A DNA stretch of 44,480 nucleotides from JBFKPQ01 sp041628225 (GCA_041628225.1 JBFKPQ010000003.1:1-44480); one strand, 5' to 3'. Counted from the stretch's first letter, positions 34,000-42,643 are shown. Program-made: numbers and translations. Notes: generated from the letters alone by a model not told the origin.

Positions 34000-35088
34000 G
34001 TGCGTATCCGAGCTGAACGAGACGATCTAGCGGATGTCTTCTCCCGCGCCAACCGTGGCGTCGGGTTGCGTTCCGCTCTTCCCATTCTGACCGGCGTCCT
34101 CTGTGAGGTCACCGGTAGCACGCTGCAGGTCACGGGCACCGATCTGGAGATCACCGTCCGAACCACGACCGAGGTCGAGGTGATGGACGAGGGGAGTGTG
34201 GTGATCCCTGCCAAGATCGTCTCGGAGGCCATCAAGAAGATGCCGGAGGGAGCCGTCACGCTGTCGTCGGCAGACGGTGAGATCGAGATCTCCGGGCGAG
34301 GCCCAAAGTTCAGCCTGCGCGAGCTCCCGGTGGACGAGTTTCCTCAGTTGCCAGAAGTCAGCCTCGAAGGGGCGTCGAATGTCGATGGCGACGAACTGGC
34401 CGGCGCAGTTGCCCAGGTGACGATCGCCGCTTCCACCGACGCGGCGCGGCCGATCCTCACCGGCGTGCTGATCGAACACGACGACGACGGACTGCGCCTG
34501 GTAGCCACCGATTCGTACCGGCTGGCGGTCCGCTCGCTTCCGGGGGTCGAGATCGGTGGTTCGGGATTGATACCGGCTCGGGGTCTGCGCGAGTTGGCGC
34601 GCACGATCGGGTCCTCGAAGGTCCAGGTGGCCATTCCGGGTCGGGAAGCGAAGTTCGCCTCGGATCGCGGCAGTCTCACCCTGCGCATGATCGAAGGCAC
34701 GTTCCCGAACTACCGCCAGTTGTTGCCTGATTCGTACCCGAACACGATGGTGCTCTCGAAGGCCTCGCTGTTGGAGGCCCTCGGACGCGCGTCACTGGTG
34801 GCCGAAGACCACATCCCGGTGCGGTTGAAGCTGGCCGAGGGCGGCGTCGAGGTCACGGTGATTCGGCAGGACGTCGGTGGAGAAGTCGAGCACATCTCCG
34901 GGACCTATTCCGGTGAGACCGATGAAGTGCTCATCGCCTTCAACCCTCGCTATCTCACGGACGGTGTGTCGGCCATCGATGCCGACGAGATCGAGATCCA
35001 CGTGGTCGACGGTCTGAAGCCGAGCGTGATTCGAGGCGTCGGCAAGCCCGAGTTCACCTACTTGCTGATGCCTGTTCGCGTGGCGTGA
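34000..35088 (+). CDS. dnaN: DNA polymerase III beta sliding clamp
   Basis: Ring-shaped processivity clamp of the replicative polymerase. From GTG 34000 the product has 362 residues, beginning RIRAERDDLADVFSRANRGVGLRSALPILTGV and ending with the usual YLLMPVR segment. The frame upstream of 34000 runs through the origin elements and is not coding. An AGAAGGG about 12 bases before the GTG may act as a ribosome-binding site. The stop overlaps recF (GTGA 35085-35088). Confidence 0.96.
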   Translation: MRIRAERDDLADVFSRANRGVGLRSALPILTGVLCEVTGSTLQVTGTDLEITVRTTTEVEVMDEGSVVIPAKIVSEAIKKMPEGAVTLSSADGEIEISGRGPKFSLRELPVDEFPQLPEVSLEGASNVDGDELAGAVAQVTIAASTDAARPILTGVLIEHDDDGLRLVATDSYRLAVRSLPGVEIGGSGLIPARGLRELARTIGSSKVQVAIPGREAKFASDRGSLTLRMIEGTFPNYRQLLPDSYPNTMVLSKASLLEALGRASLVAEDHIPVRLKLAEGGVEVTVIRQDVGGEVEHISGTYSGETDEVLIAFNPRYLTDGVSAIDADEIEIHVVDGLKPSVIRGVGKPEFTYLLMPVRVA

Positions 35089-36182
35089 ACCTCGACTGGC
35101 TCGATCTCACCGGATTCCGGTCGTATGACGAGATCCGGTTCGAGCCGAACCGAGATGTCAACGTGCTCGTCGGCGCGAATGGGGCCGGCAAGACCAATCT
35201 CCTCGAGGCGATCGCCTATCTCGGCTCCCTGAAGAGTTTCCGGAGTGTCCCCGACACGGCCCTCGTAGCCACCGATGCCGAGGCCGCCATCGTGCGCGGT
35301 GAGGTCTCGAGCGGCGACCGGACGTCGCTCATCGAGATCGAGCTGCCGGTCTCGGGACGGCGCCGGGTCCAGGTGAACCGGCAGCGGCTGGGTCGTTCCG
35401 CCGACATGCTCGGTCACCTGCGGATCGTGGTGTTCCTGCCAGACGACCTCGACATCGTCAAACGCGGACCGGCGTTGCGGCGAGCTTTCTTCGATGATCT
35501 CGCCGTGCAGCTCTGGCCGGCCTCCTACCTCGATCAGCAGGAGTTCGAAAAGATCCTCCGCCAGCGCAACTCGCTGCTGAGGATGCACGGCCGAGATGCC
35601 GACACCACGACGTTGACGGTCTGGAACGAGAGATTGTCACAGGCGGGCGCAAAGGTGATGGACCGGCGGGCGCGAGCGAGCGCCGCCCTGTCCCACGGAG
35701 TGAGCCGTGCGTACCGTCATCTGTCTGGATCCGCCACCGAGGTGCATGTCGACTATGCGTCGACATGGGGTGCGCAACTGGACCCGAGCGTTTCCATCAG
35801 CGAACGGGAGGCGCGACTGTGGGCGGCGTTGGAGGCATCGGATCGCGAAGACCGAGATCGTCGGGTCACGACGCGCGGTCCGCACCGCGACGAGCCCGTG
35901 CTGTACCTCGATGCCCGGCCGGCTCGCACGCACGCCAGCCAAGGAGAGCAGCGGTCCCTCGTGTTGTCGATGCGGTTGGCCGCCCACCAGGCGATCGCCG
36001 ACGCGGCCGGCGAAGCACCCGTACTCGTCCTCGACGACGTGTTCTCAGAACTCGACATGGACCGCGCTCAGGCTCTCGCCGCGGCGCTCCCCGTTGCCCA
36101 GACGTACATCTCCACCGCCCGCTTCGAAGAGGTCCCGGTGGCGGGTCATCGGTGGGAGATATCGGAGGGGAAGATCCGATGA
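35085..36182 (+). CDS. recF: DNA replication and repair protein RecF
   Basis: SMC-like ATPase that helps load RecA at gaps. The 365-residue protein has Walker A GANGAGKT (residues 30-37), the ABC-type signature region THASQGEQRSLVLSMRLA and Walker B VLVLDDVFSELD. The length is normal. GTG start overlaps the dnaN stop by four bases; its own stop overlaps the DUF721 ATG (ATGA 36179-36182). Confidence 0.96.
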   Translation: MNLDWLDLTGFRSYDEIRFEPNRDVNVLVGANGAGKTNLLEAIAYLGSLKSFRSVPDTALVATDAEAAIVRGEVSSGDRTSLIEIELPVSGRRRVQVNRQRLGRSADMLGHLRIVVFLPDDLDIVKRGPALRRAFFDDLAVQLWPASYLDQQEFEKILRQRNSLLRMHGRDADTTTLTVWNERLSQAGAKVMDRRARASAALSHGVSRAYRHLSGSATEVHVDYASTWGAQLDPSVSISEREARLWAALEASDREDRDRRVTTRGPHRDEPVLYLDARPARTHASQGEQRSLVLSMRLAAHQAIADAAGEAPVLVLDDVFSELDMDRAQALAAALPVAQTYISTARFEEVPVAGHRWEISEGKIR

Positions 36183-36472
36183 ACGACCTCGAGGGCATCG
36201 GCGGACCGCTCAGGCACGCTCTGCGACGTCTGGGACTCACCGACGTCGAGCAGTTCCTGCGCCTCGCGAACCACTGGGACGAGGTGGCCGGACCGCCCTG
36301 GGCCGGGGCGACACAGCCGCTCATGTTGCAGGATGGACAGCTGATCGTGGAAGCGGCTCAATTGGCCGCGGTCCGGATGTTGCGATACGCCACGGGCGAT
36401 CTGCAGCGCCGCCTCGACGACTTCCTGGGCGTTGGCGAGGTCAAAACCATCCGAGTGATCGGCCCTGCCTGA
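36179..36472 (+). CDS. DUF721 family protein (DciA-like)
   Basis: A 97-residue protein, orthologous by position to Rv0004 between recF and gyrB. It has DVEQFLRLANHWDEVAGPPWAGATQPLMLQDGQLIVEA, the WxxVxGxxxxxHT-like DUF721 core, and a short C-terminus. DUF721/DciA proteins are thought to help load replicative helicase in bacteria without DnaC. Actinobacterial members are often longer with an N-terminal extension, which this one lacks. The ATG overlaps recF (ATGA). Confidence 0.85.
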   Translation: MNDLEGIGGPLRHALRRLGLTDVEQFLRLANHWDEVAGPPWAGATQPLMLQDGQLIVEAAQLAAVRMLRYATGDLQRRLDDFLGVGEVKTIRVIGPA

Positions 36473-36521
36473 AAAGCCCGAGAAATCAGCGTATTCGAGG
36501 GACCTCGAGGCCTCGATGGGC

Positions 36522-36564
36522 TTGGGGTAAACCCGGTCTGCGGCTAAACTTACAGGCATGTAAG
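36522..36564 (+). promoter_or_regulatory. gyrB-gyrA promoter with inverted repeat at the start site
   Basis: TTGGGG (36522-36527), a 17-base spacer and TAAACT (36545-36550), about 80 bases before the gyrB GTG. An inverted repeat CTTACA-GGCA-TGTAAG (36549-36564) starts in the -10 and covers the expected transcription start, so it could be an operator or a 5' hairpin. Unlike many neighbours, gyrB has a real leader and an AAGGAG ribosome-binding site. Confidence 0.6.
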
Positions 36565-36629
36565 AACGCTCCGGTACCGCACGCGCCGACCGTGTCGCCG
36601 TCGAGCACCGTTCTGAACGAAGGAGCCTC

Positions 36630-38546
36630 GTGACCGCTGCCAATCCGAGCCATTACGACTCGTCCGACATCACCGTTCTCGAGGGTCTCGAGCCGGTTCG
36701 GAAGCGTCCCGGTATGTACATCGGGTCGACGGGTCCACGCGGCCTCCATCACCTCATCTGGGAGGTAGTCGACAACGCGGTCGACGAGGCGATGGCCGGC
36801 TACTGCGACCGGATCGAGGTGACCCTCCTGGCGGATGGAGGAGTCCGCGTCGTCGACAACGGTCGTGGGATTCCCGTCGACAAACACAAGTCCACCAAGC
36901 AGTCGGCTTTGACGACGGTGTTGACGACGTTGCACGCCGGCGGCAAGTTCGAATCCGGCGCGTACACCGTGTCCGGCGGGCTCCACGGTGTCGGTGTCTC
37001 CGTCGTGAATGCCCTGTCGACGCGCCTCGACGCCGAGGTTCGTCGTGACGGATACATCTGGACGCAGAGCTTCGAGCTCGGCGCCCCGATCGGCCCGGTG
37101 AAGAAGGGCAAAGAGGTCAAGAAGACGGGTACGTCCATCACGTTCTGGCCGTCGCCCAAGACTTTCACCGAGACGACCGACTTCAACTACACGACCGTTG
37201 CGTCACGCCTGCGCGAGATGGCCTTCTTGAACAAGGGCGTCGAGATCAAGCTGTTCGACGAGCGGGGCGAGGAGCCGGTGGAAGACGTCTTCTTGTACAA
37301 GCAGGGTCTCATCGACTTCGTGAAGCACCTCAACTCGTCCCGCGAGCCGGTGAATGGTCGCATCATCCACTTCGAGGACGAAGCCGACGACCACGAACTC
37401 GACATCGCGATGCAGTGGACGACCACCTACACCGAAACGGTGCTGACCTTCGCCAACAACATCAACACCCACGAGGGCGGGACACACGAAGAGGGCTTCC
37501 GCACCGCTCTGACCCGTGCGATCAACGAATTCGCCCGTGCGAAGGGAATTCTCAAGGACAAGGACGACAACTTCGGCGGCGAGGACGTCCGTGAGGGCCT
37601 GACGGCAGTCGTATCGGTGAAGGTGCGAGAACCCCAGTTCGAAGGCCAGACGAAGACGAAGCTCGGCAACACCGAGATCCGGTCGTTCGTGACCAAGTCG
37701 CTGAATCGGGTGCTGCCTGAGTGGCTGGAGCGCAACAGCACCGAGGGGCGCCGCATCGCCGACAAGTGCTTGCAGGCGCAGAAGGCACGGCAGGCGGCCC
37801 GCAAGGCCCGTGACCTGACCCGCCGGAAGACGGCGCTGGAGTCGGCGTCGCTGCCCGGAAAGCTCGCCGACTGCTCGTCGCGAAACGCCGACGAGTCGGA
37901 GCTCTTCATCGTCGAGGGCGACTCGGCTGCCGGACCGGCCAAGCAAGCGAGGAACTCCGAGTTTCAGGCCATTCTGCCCATCAGAGGCAAGATTCTGAAC
38001 GTGGAGAAGGCACGGCTGGCCAAGGCCCTTCAGAACCAGGAGGTCCAAGGCATCATCACCGCGATGGGTACCGGCATCGGCGACGACTTCGACATCGACA
38101 ACGCCCGGTATCACAAGGTGATCATGCTGGCCGACGCCGATGTTGACGGCGCGCACATCCGCACGTTGTTGCTCACGCTGTTCTTCCGCCATCTTCGGGG
38201 TCTCATCGAGGCCGGCTATGTGTACATCGCCGTCCCGCCGCTGTACCGCGTCAAGCTCGGCAAGGAAGTGCACTATCTGAAGGACGACGCAGCTCTCGAG
38301 GCGTTCAAGGCAGAACACCCGGGCCGCAAGATCTCGCCGAGCCGCTTCAAGGGTCTCGGTGAGATGAATGCCGACGAACTCTGGGAGTCGGCGATGGACC
38401 CCGCCACCCGCACGCTGGTGCGGGTCGAAATCGACGACGCAGCTCTCGCCAACGAAATGTTCGTGACGTTGATGGGTGACGACGTGGCGGCGCGCAAGAC
38501 ATACATCCAGCAGAACGCCAAAGACGTTCGCTTCCTCGACATCTAG
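36630..38546 (+). CDS. gyrB: DNA gyrase subunit B
   Basis: ATPase subunit of gyrase. The 638-residue protein has the GHKL ATP site (EVVDNAVDEAMAGYCD; DNGRGIPVD; GGLHGVGVSVVNALS) and the TOPRIM domain with DADVDGAHIRTLLLT. The TOPRIM signature reads EGDSAAGPAKQARNSE (about residues 429-444) where EGDSAGGSAKQGRD is usual; the acidic metal ligands are intact. The C-terminal ALxNEMFVTLMGDDVAARKTYI is typical of GyrB. The GTG at 36630 follows AAGGAGCCTC. gyrA is nine bases downstream. Confidence 0.96.
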   Translation: MTAANPSHYDSSDITVLEGLEPVRKRPGMYIGSTGPRGLHHLIWEVVDNAVDEAMAGYCDRIEVTLLADGGVRVVDNGRGIPVDKHKSTKQSALTTVLTTLHAGGKFESGAYTVSGGLHGVGVSVVNALSTRLDAEVRRDGYIWTQSFELGAPIGPVKKGKEVKKTGTSITFWPSPKTFTETTDFNYTTVASRLREMAFLNKGVEIKLFDERGEEPVEDVFLYKQGLIDFVKHLNSSREPVNGRIIHFEDEADDHELDIAMQWTTTYTETVLTFANNINTHEGGTHEEGFRTALTRAINEFARAKGILKDKDDNFGGEDVREGLTAVVSVKVREPQFEGQTKTKLGNTEIRSFVTKSLNRVLPEWLERNSTEGRRIADKCLQAQKARQAARKARDLTRRKTALESASLPGKLADCSSRNADESELFIVEGDSAAGPAKQARNSEFQAILPIRGKILNVEKARLAKALQNQEVQGIITAMGTGIGDDFDIDNARYHKVIMLADADVDGAHIRTLLLTLFFRHLRGLIEAGYVYIAVPPLYRVKLGKEVHYLKDDAALEAFKAEHPGRKISPSRFKGLGEMNADELWESAMDPATRTLVRVEIDDAALANEMFVTLMGDDVAARKTYIQQNAKDVRFLDI

Positions 38547-38555
38547 GAGCGGTAG

Positions 38556-40997
38556 GTGGCAGACGAAACCCTCGAACATCCCGAGGTTCCCGAGATCGAC
38601 ATCGAACGGGAGATCTCCTCCTCGTTCCTCGACTACGCGATGTCCGTCATCGTGTCGCGTGCGCTTCCCGACGTCCGCGACGGCTTGAAGCCGGTGCAGC
38701 GCCGCATCATCTACGCCATGTTCGAGAACGGCATGAACGCCGGCTCACCACATCGGAAGTCCGCAGCCGTGGTGGGCGATGTCATGGCGAAGTACCACCC
38801 GCACGGGAACGATGCGATCTACGACGCGCTCGTCCGGATGGGTCAAGACTTCAGCCTGCGCTATCCGCTCGTCGACCCGCAAGGGAACTTCGGCACTCCC
38901 GACGACCCGCCGGCCGCCATGCGGTACACGGAGTCGCGCCTGTCCGCACTCGCCGCCTACCTGCTGTCGGACATTCGCGAAGACACGGTCGACTGGATCG
39001 AAAACTACTCCGGTGAGTACCTCCAACCCGAAGTGCTGCCGGCTCGCTTCCCCAACCTGATCGTGAACGGCTCCCAGGGAATCGCGGTCGGGATGGCCAC
39101 CAACATGGCTCCCCACAACCTGGGTGAGGTCATCGATGCCGTGATGTACGCCATCGACAACCCGGATGCACCGGTCGAGGACTACCTGAAGATCGTCAAA
39201 GGCCCCGACTTTCCGACCGGCGCCTACATCGTCGGGACGCGCGGTGTGAAGGACGCTCTTCTGACGGGCCGCGGCTCCATCAAGATGCGCGCCGTCACCG
39301 ACGTGCAGGAGGTCCGGAAGGGCAAGACCGCCATCGTGGTGACGGAGTTGCCGTATCAGGTATCGGCTGACCGGGTGATCGCGAAGATCGCCGACCTCGT
39401 CAACGACAAGCGGATCCCCGGTATCACGGACATTCGCAACGAGTCCAGTTCGCGGGTGGGAACCCGGATCGTCATCGACCTCCGCAAGGACGCCGTCCCT
39501 CAGGTCGTTCTGAACCAGCTGTTCAAGCTGACCCAGCTCCAAGACACGTTTGGCGTGAACAACGTGGCCCTCGTGGACGGAGTGCCCCGTACCCTCAACA
39601 TCGCCGAGATGGTGGGGTATTACGTCGACCACCAGATGGAGGTCATCGAACGGCGGACGCAGTTCCGGCTCAAGAAGGCCAAGGACCGTGCTCACATCGT
39701 CGAAGGCCTCATCATCGCCGTCGACAACATCGACGAGGTCATCGCCATCATCCGGGGTTCCGACGACACGGAAGCGGCCCGCGACGCCCTCATGGCCCGG
39801 TTCGAGCTCTCGGAGGAACAGACCAAGGCGATCCTCGACATGCCGCTCCGCCGGCTCACCGCGCTCGAGGTCGACAAGCTCCGAACCGAATTCGCGGAAC
39901 TCATGGCCCTCATCGAGGAACTAGAGGCGATCCTCGCCGACCCACAGAAGCGCCGGGATCTCATCAAGGATGAACTGACGGAGATCCAGGACAAGTTCGG
40001 TGACACGCGCCGGAGTCGCATCGTTCCCGACGAAGGCGATCTTTCTCTCGAGGACCTGATCGCCGACGACGAGCTGATCATCTCGGTCACGCAGTCGGGC
40101 TACGTGAAGTCGGTTCCAGCCAGCACGTACCGGTCGCAGGGTCGTGGCGGACGAGGCGTGAAAGCAGCCGAGGTACGACAGGACGACGTGCTCACGCACC
40201 TGTTGCACACCACGGCGCACGCCTACTTGTTGTTCTTCACGAACAAGGGCAAGGTCCACCGCGCCAAGGCGCACCAGATCCCGCGTCAGTCCCGCACTGC
40301 CAAAGGCGTACTTGCCCAATCGGTCCTGCCGCTCGAACCCGACGAGCGTATCGAGTCGATCGTCGACACCAGGGACTACGAGACGGCGCGCTACCTGGTC
40401 ATGGCCACGAAGAATGGCGTCGTCAAGAAGACGCCATTCTCCGATTACGACTCACGCCAGTCGACGCTCATCGCCATCAAGCTCCAGGACAACGACGAAG
40501 TCGTGGCGGTGCGCACCACCAACGGCGAGAACGACCTCTTGTTGTTCACCGAGCAGGGGATGGGCATCCGGTTCGCAGAGACCGATCTGCGGCCGATGGG
40601 TCGCGCCACTCAGGGGGTGCGTGGCATCAGGCTGCGTGACGGCGATCGGGTGGTCGGCGCCGCCTCGAACACCGACGGAGACGAGGTGGTGATCCTCACC
40701 TCCGGCGGATACGGCAAACGCACACGGATGGAGGAGTTCCGTTCGCAGAAGCGCGGCGGCATCGGTGTCAAGGCCATCAAGCTGACCCGGGTCCGTGGTG
40801 TCATCGTCGGCGCCCGTGCCGTGAGCGCCGACATGGAGCTCTTTGTCATCTCGTCCGACGGCATCGCCATCCGGACTCCCGTCAAACAGATCAGCCGGCA
40901 GAAGCGAGAAGCGAGCGGCGTGAAGGTGATGAACGTCGGAGCCGACGAACACATCGCTGCCTTCGCCATCGTCATGCAGGAGGAGGACGAAGCGTGA
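38556..40997 (+). CDS. gyrA: DNA gyrase subunit A
   Basis: DNA cleavage subunit of gyrase, 813 residues. The catalytic Tyr is Tyr124 (AAMRYTE), preceded by the quinolone-region sequence YHPHGNDAIYDALVRMGQ (80-97). The C-terminal domain has several beta-pinwheel blades; the GyrA box is QGRGGRG (about residue 528). At the residue equal to E. coli Ser83 there is Asp86, and Asn85 replaces Asp82. The GTG has AGGAGCGGTAG upstream. It follows gyrB in one transcript. Confidence 0.96.
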   Translation: MADETLEHPEVPEIDIEREISSSFLDYAMSVIVSRALPDVRDGLKPVQRRIIYAMFENGMNAGSPHRKSAAVVGDVMAKYHPHGNDAIYDALVRMGQDFSLRYPLVDPQGNFGTPDDPPAAMRYTESRLSALAAYLLSDIREDTVDWIENYSGEYLQPEVLPARFPNLIVNGSQGIAVGMATNMAPHNLGEVIDAVMYAIDNPDAPVEDYLKIVKGPDFPTGAYIVGTRGVKDALLTGRGSIKMRAVTDVQEVRKGKTAIVVTELPYQVSADRVIAKIADLVNDKRIPGITDIRNESSSRVGTRIVIDLRKDAVPQVVLNQLFKLTQLQDTFGVNNVALVDGVPRTLNIAEMVGYYVDHQMEVIERRTQFRLKKAKDRAHIVEGLIIAVDNIDEVIAIIRGSDDTEAARDALMARFELSEEQTKAILDMPLRRLTALEVDKLRTEFAELMALIEELEAILADPQKRRDLIKDELTEIQDKFGDTRRSRIVPDEGDLSLEDLIADDELIISVTQSGYVKSVPASTYRSQGRGGRGVKAAEVRQDDVLTHLLHTTAHAYLLFFTNKGKVHRAKAHQIPRQSRTAKGVLAQSVLPLEPDERIESIVDTRDYETARYLVMATKNGVVKKTPFSDYDSRQSTLIAIKLQDNDEVVAVRTTNGENDLLLFTEQGMGIRFAETDLRPMGRATQGVRGIRLRDGDRVVGAASNTDGDEVVILTSGGYGKRTRMEEFRSQKRGGIGVKAIKLTRVRGVIVGARAVSADMELFVISSDGIAIRTPVKQISRQKREASGVKVMNVGADEHIAAFAIVMQEEDEA

Positions 40998-41103
40998 GCC
41001 GGGAACCGATCCGGCCAAGGCGACGTTGTGCTTGCTGTGCGGTCGGTGGTCTTGGCGCGACCGGCAGGTACACTCGACCCGACCCGGTAAGGAGTTGACG
41101 CAG

Positions 41104-41655
41104 ATGGCGTCAGTCAGACGAGTCCGGCGGATCATCCGCAAGATAGATCCGTGGACAGTCCTCAAAGTCTCGTTCGTGTTCTACGCGGTGATGGCACTCG
41201 GCCTCGTGCTCGGCGCGATCATCTTCTGGTCGTTCGTATCGGCGGCCGGATACCCGGATTCGATCGAGAACTTCCTCGCCGGTATCTCCATTTGGGACGC
41301 AGGCGAATCGCCGCTGGTGCCCGAGAACGAGTTCTTGTTCCGGCTCGTCGTGTTCTTGTGTGTGGCGTGGACCGTGCTCATGACGGGACTCACCACCCTG
41401 GCAGCCGTGATGTACAACCTCATCTCGGACATCGTTGGCGGTCTCGAGGTGGTCGTGCTCGAAGAGACGATGAACGTCCCACAGGCGGCCGCGCCGGTTC
41501 GACCGGTTCGCCAGGTGCAATCTTGGCAGACACCACCCCCCGCCTCGAAGACGCCCGAGCCCTCCACGGACACCGACGAGAAACTCGACCAGGTCGACCT
41601 GCCCACGGAGGTCAGTCCCAGGGTCACCTCGACAGCCTCGCAGCAAGGCTCCTAG
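41104..41655 (+). CDS. DUF3566 family membrane protein
   Basis: A 183-residue membrane protein in the place of Rv0007 directly after gyrA. It starts MASVRRVRRIIRKIDPWTVLKVS, has two membrane segments (about residues 22-47 and 80-103) linked by an external loop (WDAGESPLVPENEF), and a long Pro/Thr/Glu-rich cytoplasmic tail. AAGGAG lies about 10 bases upstream of the ATG at 41104, and TACACT at 41069-41074 may be its own -10. Function is unknown. Its stop shares CTAG with the convergent gene (41652-41655). Confidence 0.88.
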   Translation: MASVRRVRRIIRKIDPWTVLKVSFVFYAVMALGLVLGAIIFWSFVSAAGYPDSIENFLAGISIWDAGESPLVPENEFLFRLVVFLCVAWTVLMTGLTTLAAVMYNLISDIVGGLEVVVLEETMNVPQAAAPVRPVRQVQSWQTPPPASKTPEPSTDTDEKLDQVDLPTEVSPRVTSTASQQGS

Positions 41656-42260
41656 CCAGCCGCTTCGGCGACGACCACACCCAGCCACGTGATCGCTTCG
41701 AAATAGGCGACCGCCACGTCCTTCGGCTCGACGACACGGCCATCCCGATCGGGCATGGCCAGTACTCCGGCCGCCAAACACGCTGCGGCCAAGAAGTCCG
41801 GCTCGTCGAGCACCGCCAAGCGGCCGCCGTCGGCGAGATCTATCACCGCAGCAGCCAACACGTGGCCGGACCGAGCCTGCAGCACACCGTCGTCGCTGCG
41901 CACGGCGTAGCGTCGCCCGATCGGCGACGGATAATCGACCTTGATGCGGCCCGAACGCCCCCCGGGTAGAGCGGTAGCCAACCGCGCGACCCTCGAACCC
42001 ACCGCCTCGGCGAGTGCGTCGGCCAACCCGTCGAGCGACGCCCGATGCAGGCCAGGAACCGTCTGACGTCCGGCACTGACGACCTGAGCACCGCGCGACG
42101 CCGCAATGGCAGCTTCGTCACCTGCCTCGATCACCACGTAGATGTCGGCCTGACGGGTGGACTCGGCCCAATAACCGACCGAGTCGACGCGGGGATGCGC
42201 CTGAATGACCTTGCCGACCCGACGAAGCAGCGGCTCGTTCGGGGCGAGCGCGATGTTCAC
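41652..42260 (-). CDS. Protein of unknown function, 202 residues
   Basis: I do not recognise a family. From GTG 42260 the product begins NIALAPNEPLLRRVGKVIQAHPRVDSVGYW and continues ADIYVVIEAGDEAAI, GRIKVDYPSPIGRRYAV and GRLAVLDEPDFLAAACLAAGVLAM, a soluble alpha/beta-type protein without signal or membrane segments. The first ~75 residues look like an oxidoreductase-like beta-alpha-beta start, but no Gly-rich nucleotide loop is seen. The GTG overlaps the stop of the small upstream gene (GTGA), and a longer frame to 42809 is rejected because of this overlap. It stands between the DUF3566 gene and the tRNA genes. Confidence 0.75.
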   Translation of the reverse strand: MNIALAPNEPLLRRVGKVIQAHPRVDSVGYWAESTRQADIYVVIEAGDEAAIAASRGAQVVSAGRQTVPGLHRASLDGLADALAEAVGSRVARLATALPGGRSGRIKVDYPSPIGRRYAVRSDDGVLQARSGHVLAAAVIDLADGGRLAVLDEPDFLAAACLAAGVLAMPDRDGRVVEPKDVAVAYFEAITWLGVVVAEAAG

Positions 42261-42406
42261 TCGGAGCGGTCTCCGTAGGGGCGCAACGGATCGACCGGCT
42301 TCCAGATGCCGTCGGGCGTGGTCGCATCGAGCTTGCGTTGTTTCTGCATCACGGCGGCCACGGCCGCCGCAATGGCTCCAAAAAAGAACAGTTTCTTGAG
42401 CTTCAT
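42257..42406 (-). CDS. Small membrane protein, 49 residues
   Basis: A short gene beginning MKLKKLFFFGAIAAAVAAVMQKQR, one membrane segment after a basic N-terminus, followed by KLDATTPDGIWKPVDPLRPYGD. Support comes from a TAGAAT six bases before the ATG (leaderless promoter), the membrane-then-soluble composition, and the GTGA overlap with the next gene. Many actinobacteria have similar very short membrane proteins ending in an aromatic/Pro-rich tail, but I cannot assign a family. It likely forms a two-gene operon with the 202-residue protein. Confidence 0.72.
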   Translation of the reverse strand: MKLKKLFFFGAIAAAVAAVMQKQRKLDATTPDGIWKPVDPLRPYGDRSE

Positions 42407-42412
42407 GTCGCG

Positions 42413-42418
42413 ATTCTA
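42413..42418 (-). promoter_or_regulatory. -10 element (TAGAAT), leaderless promoter
   Basis: On the minus strand TAGAAT plus six bases leads to the ATG at 42406. Confidence 0.45.
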
Positions 42419-42469
42419 CGCGTCCGCGCACCGTGTGGGCCGAGTGTCCAAAAATGGGTCCGGCGACCC

Positions 42470-42613
42470 ATGGCCCCTCACGCTGAGTGGGGTTATGGTC
42501 GAAGCACGAGTACGGCACTCGGACACGTTGATGAGGAGATTGAGCTCGCAGCTCTGCTGGCTCTTCCCACAGTCCCCTCCCTACAACGTCCGGGTCGTAC
42601 GCCAGGGGAGTGA
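42470..42613 (+). CDS. Possible small peptide gene
   Basis: An open frame of 47 codons, with an acidic-hydrophobic centre VDEEIELAALLALPTVPSLQ and a Pro/Gly/Arg tail, ends one base before a strong terminator hairpin (42615-42635). No ribosome-binding site or leaderless -10 fits the ATG at 42470. A TATGGT at 42493-42498 would put a transcript start near 42505, after that ATG, where only an ACG codon is available in frame. The regular composition and the terminator suggest something is expressed here; coding status is uncertain. Confidence 0.25.
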   Translation: MAPHAEWGYGRSTSTALGHVDEEIELAALLALPTVPSLQRPGRTPGE

Positions 42614-42614
42614 G

Positions 42615-42635
42615 CCCGGGTCCATGCGACCCGGG
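42615..42635. terminator. Bidirectional terminator hairpin
   Basis: CCCGGGTC (42615-42622) pairs with GACCCGGG (42628-42635) across a five-base loop, with TTT following on the plus strand. It lies 8 bp beyond the stop of the minus-strand gene at 42644 and one base beyond the stop of the possible small plus-strand gene. Confidence 0.7.
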
Positions 42636-42643
42636 TTTCACAT

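Noticed and set aside
37203..38579. Minus-strand open frame of 458 codons opposite gyrB
   Set aside because: Antisense shadow of a well-conserved gene.
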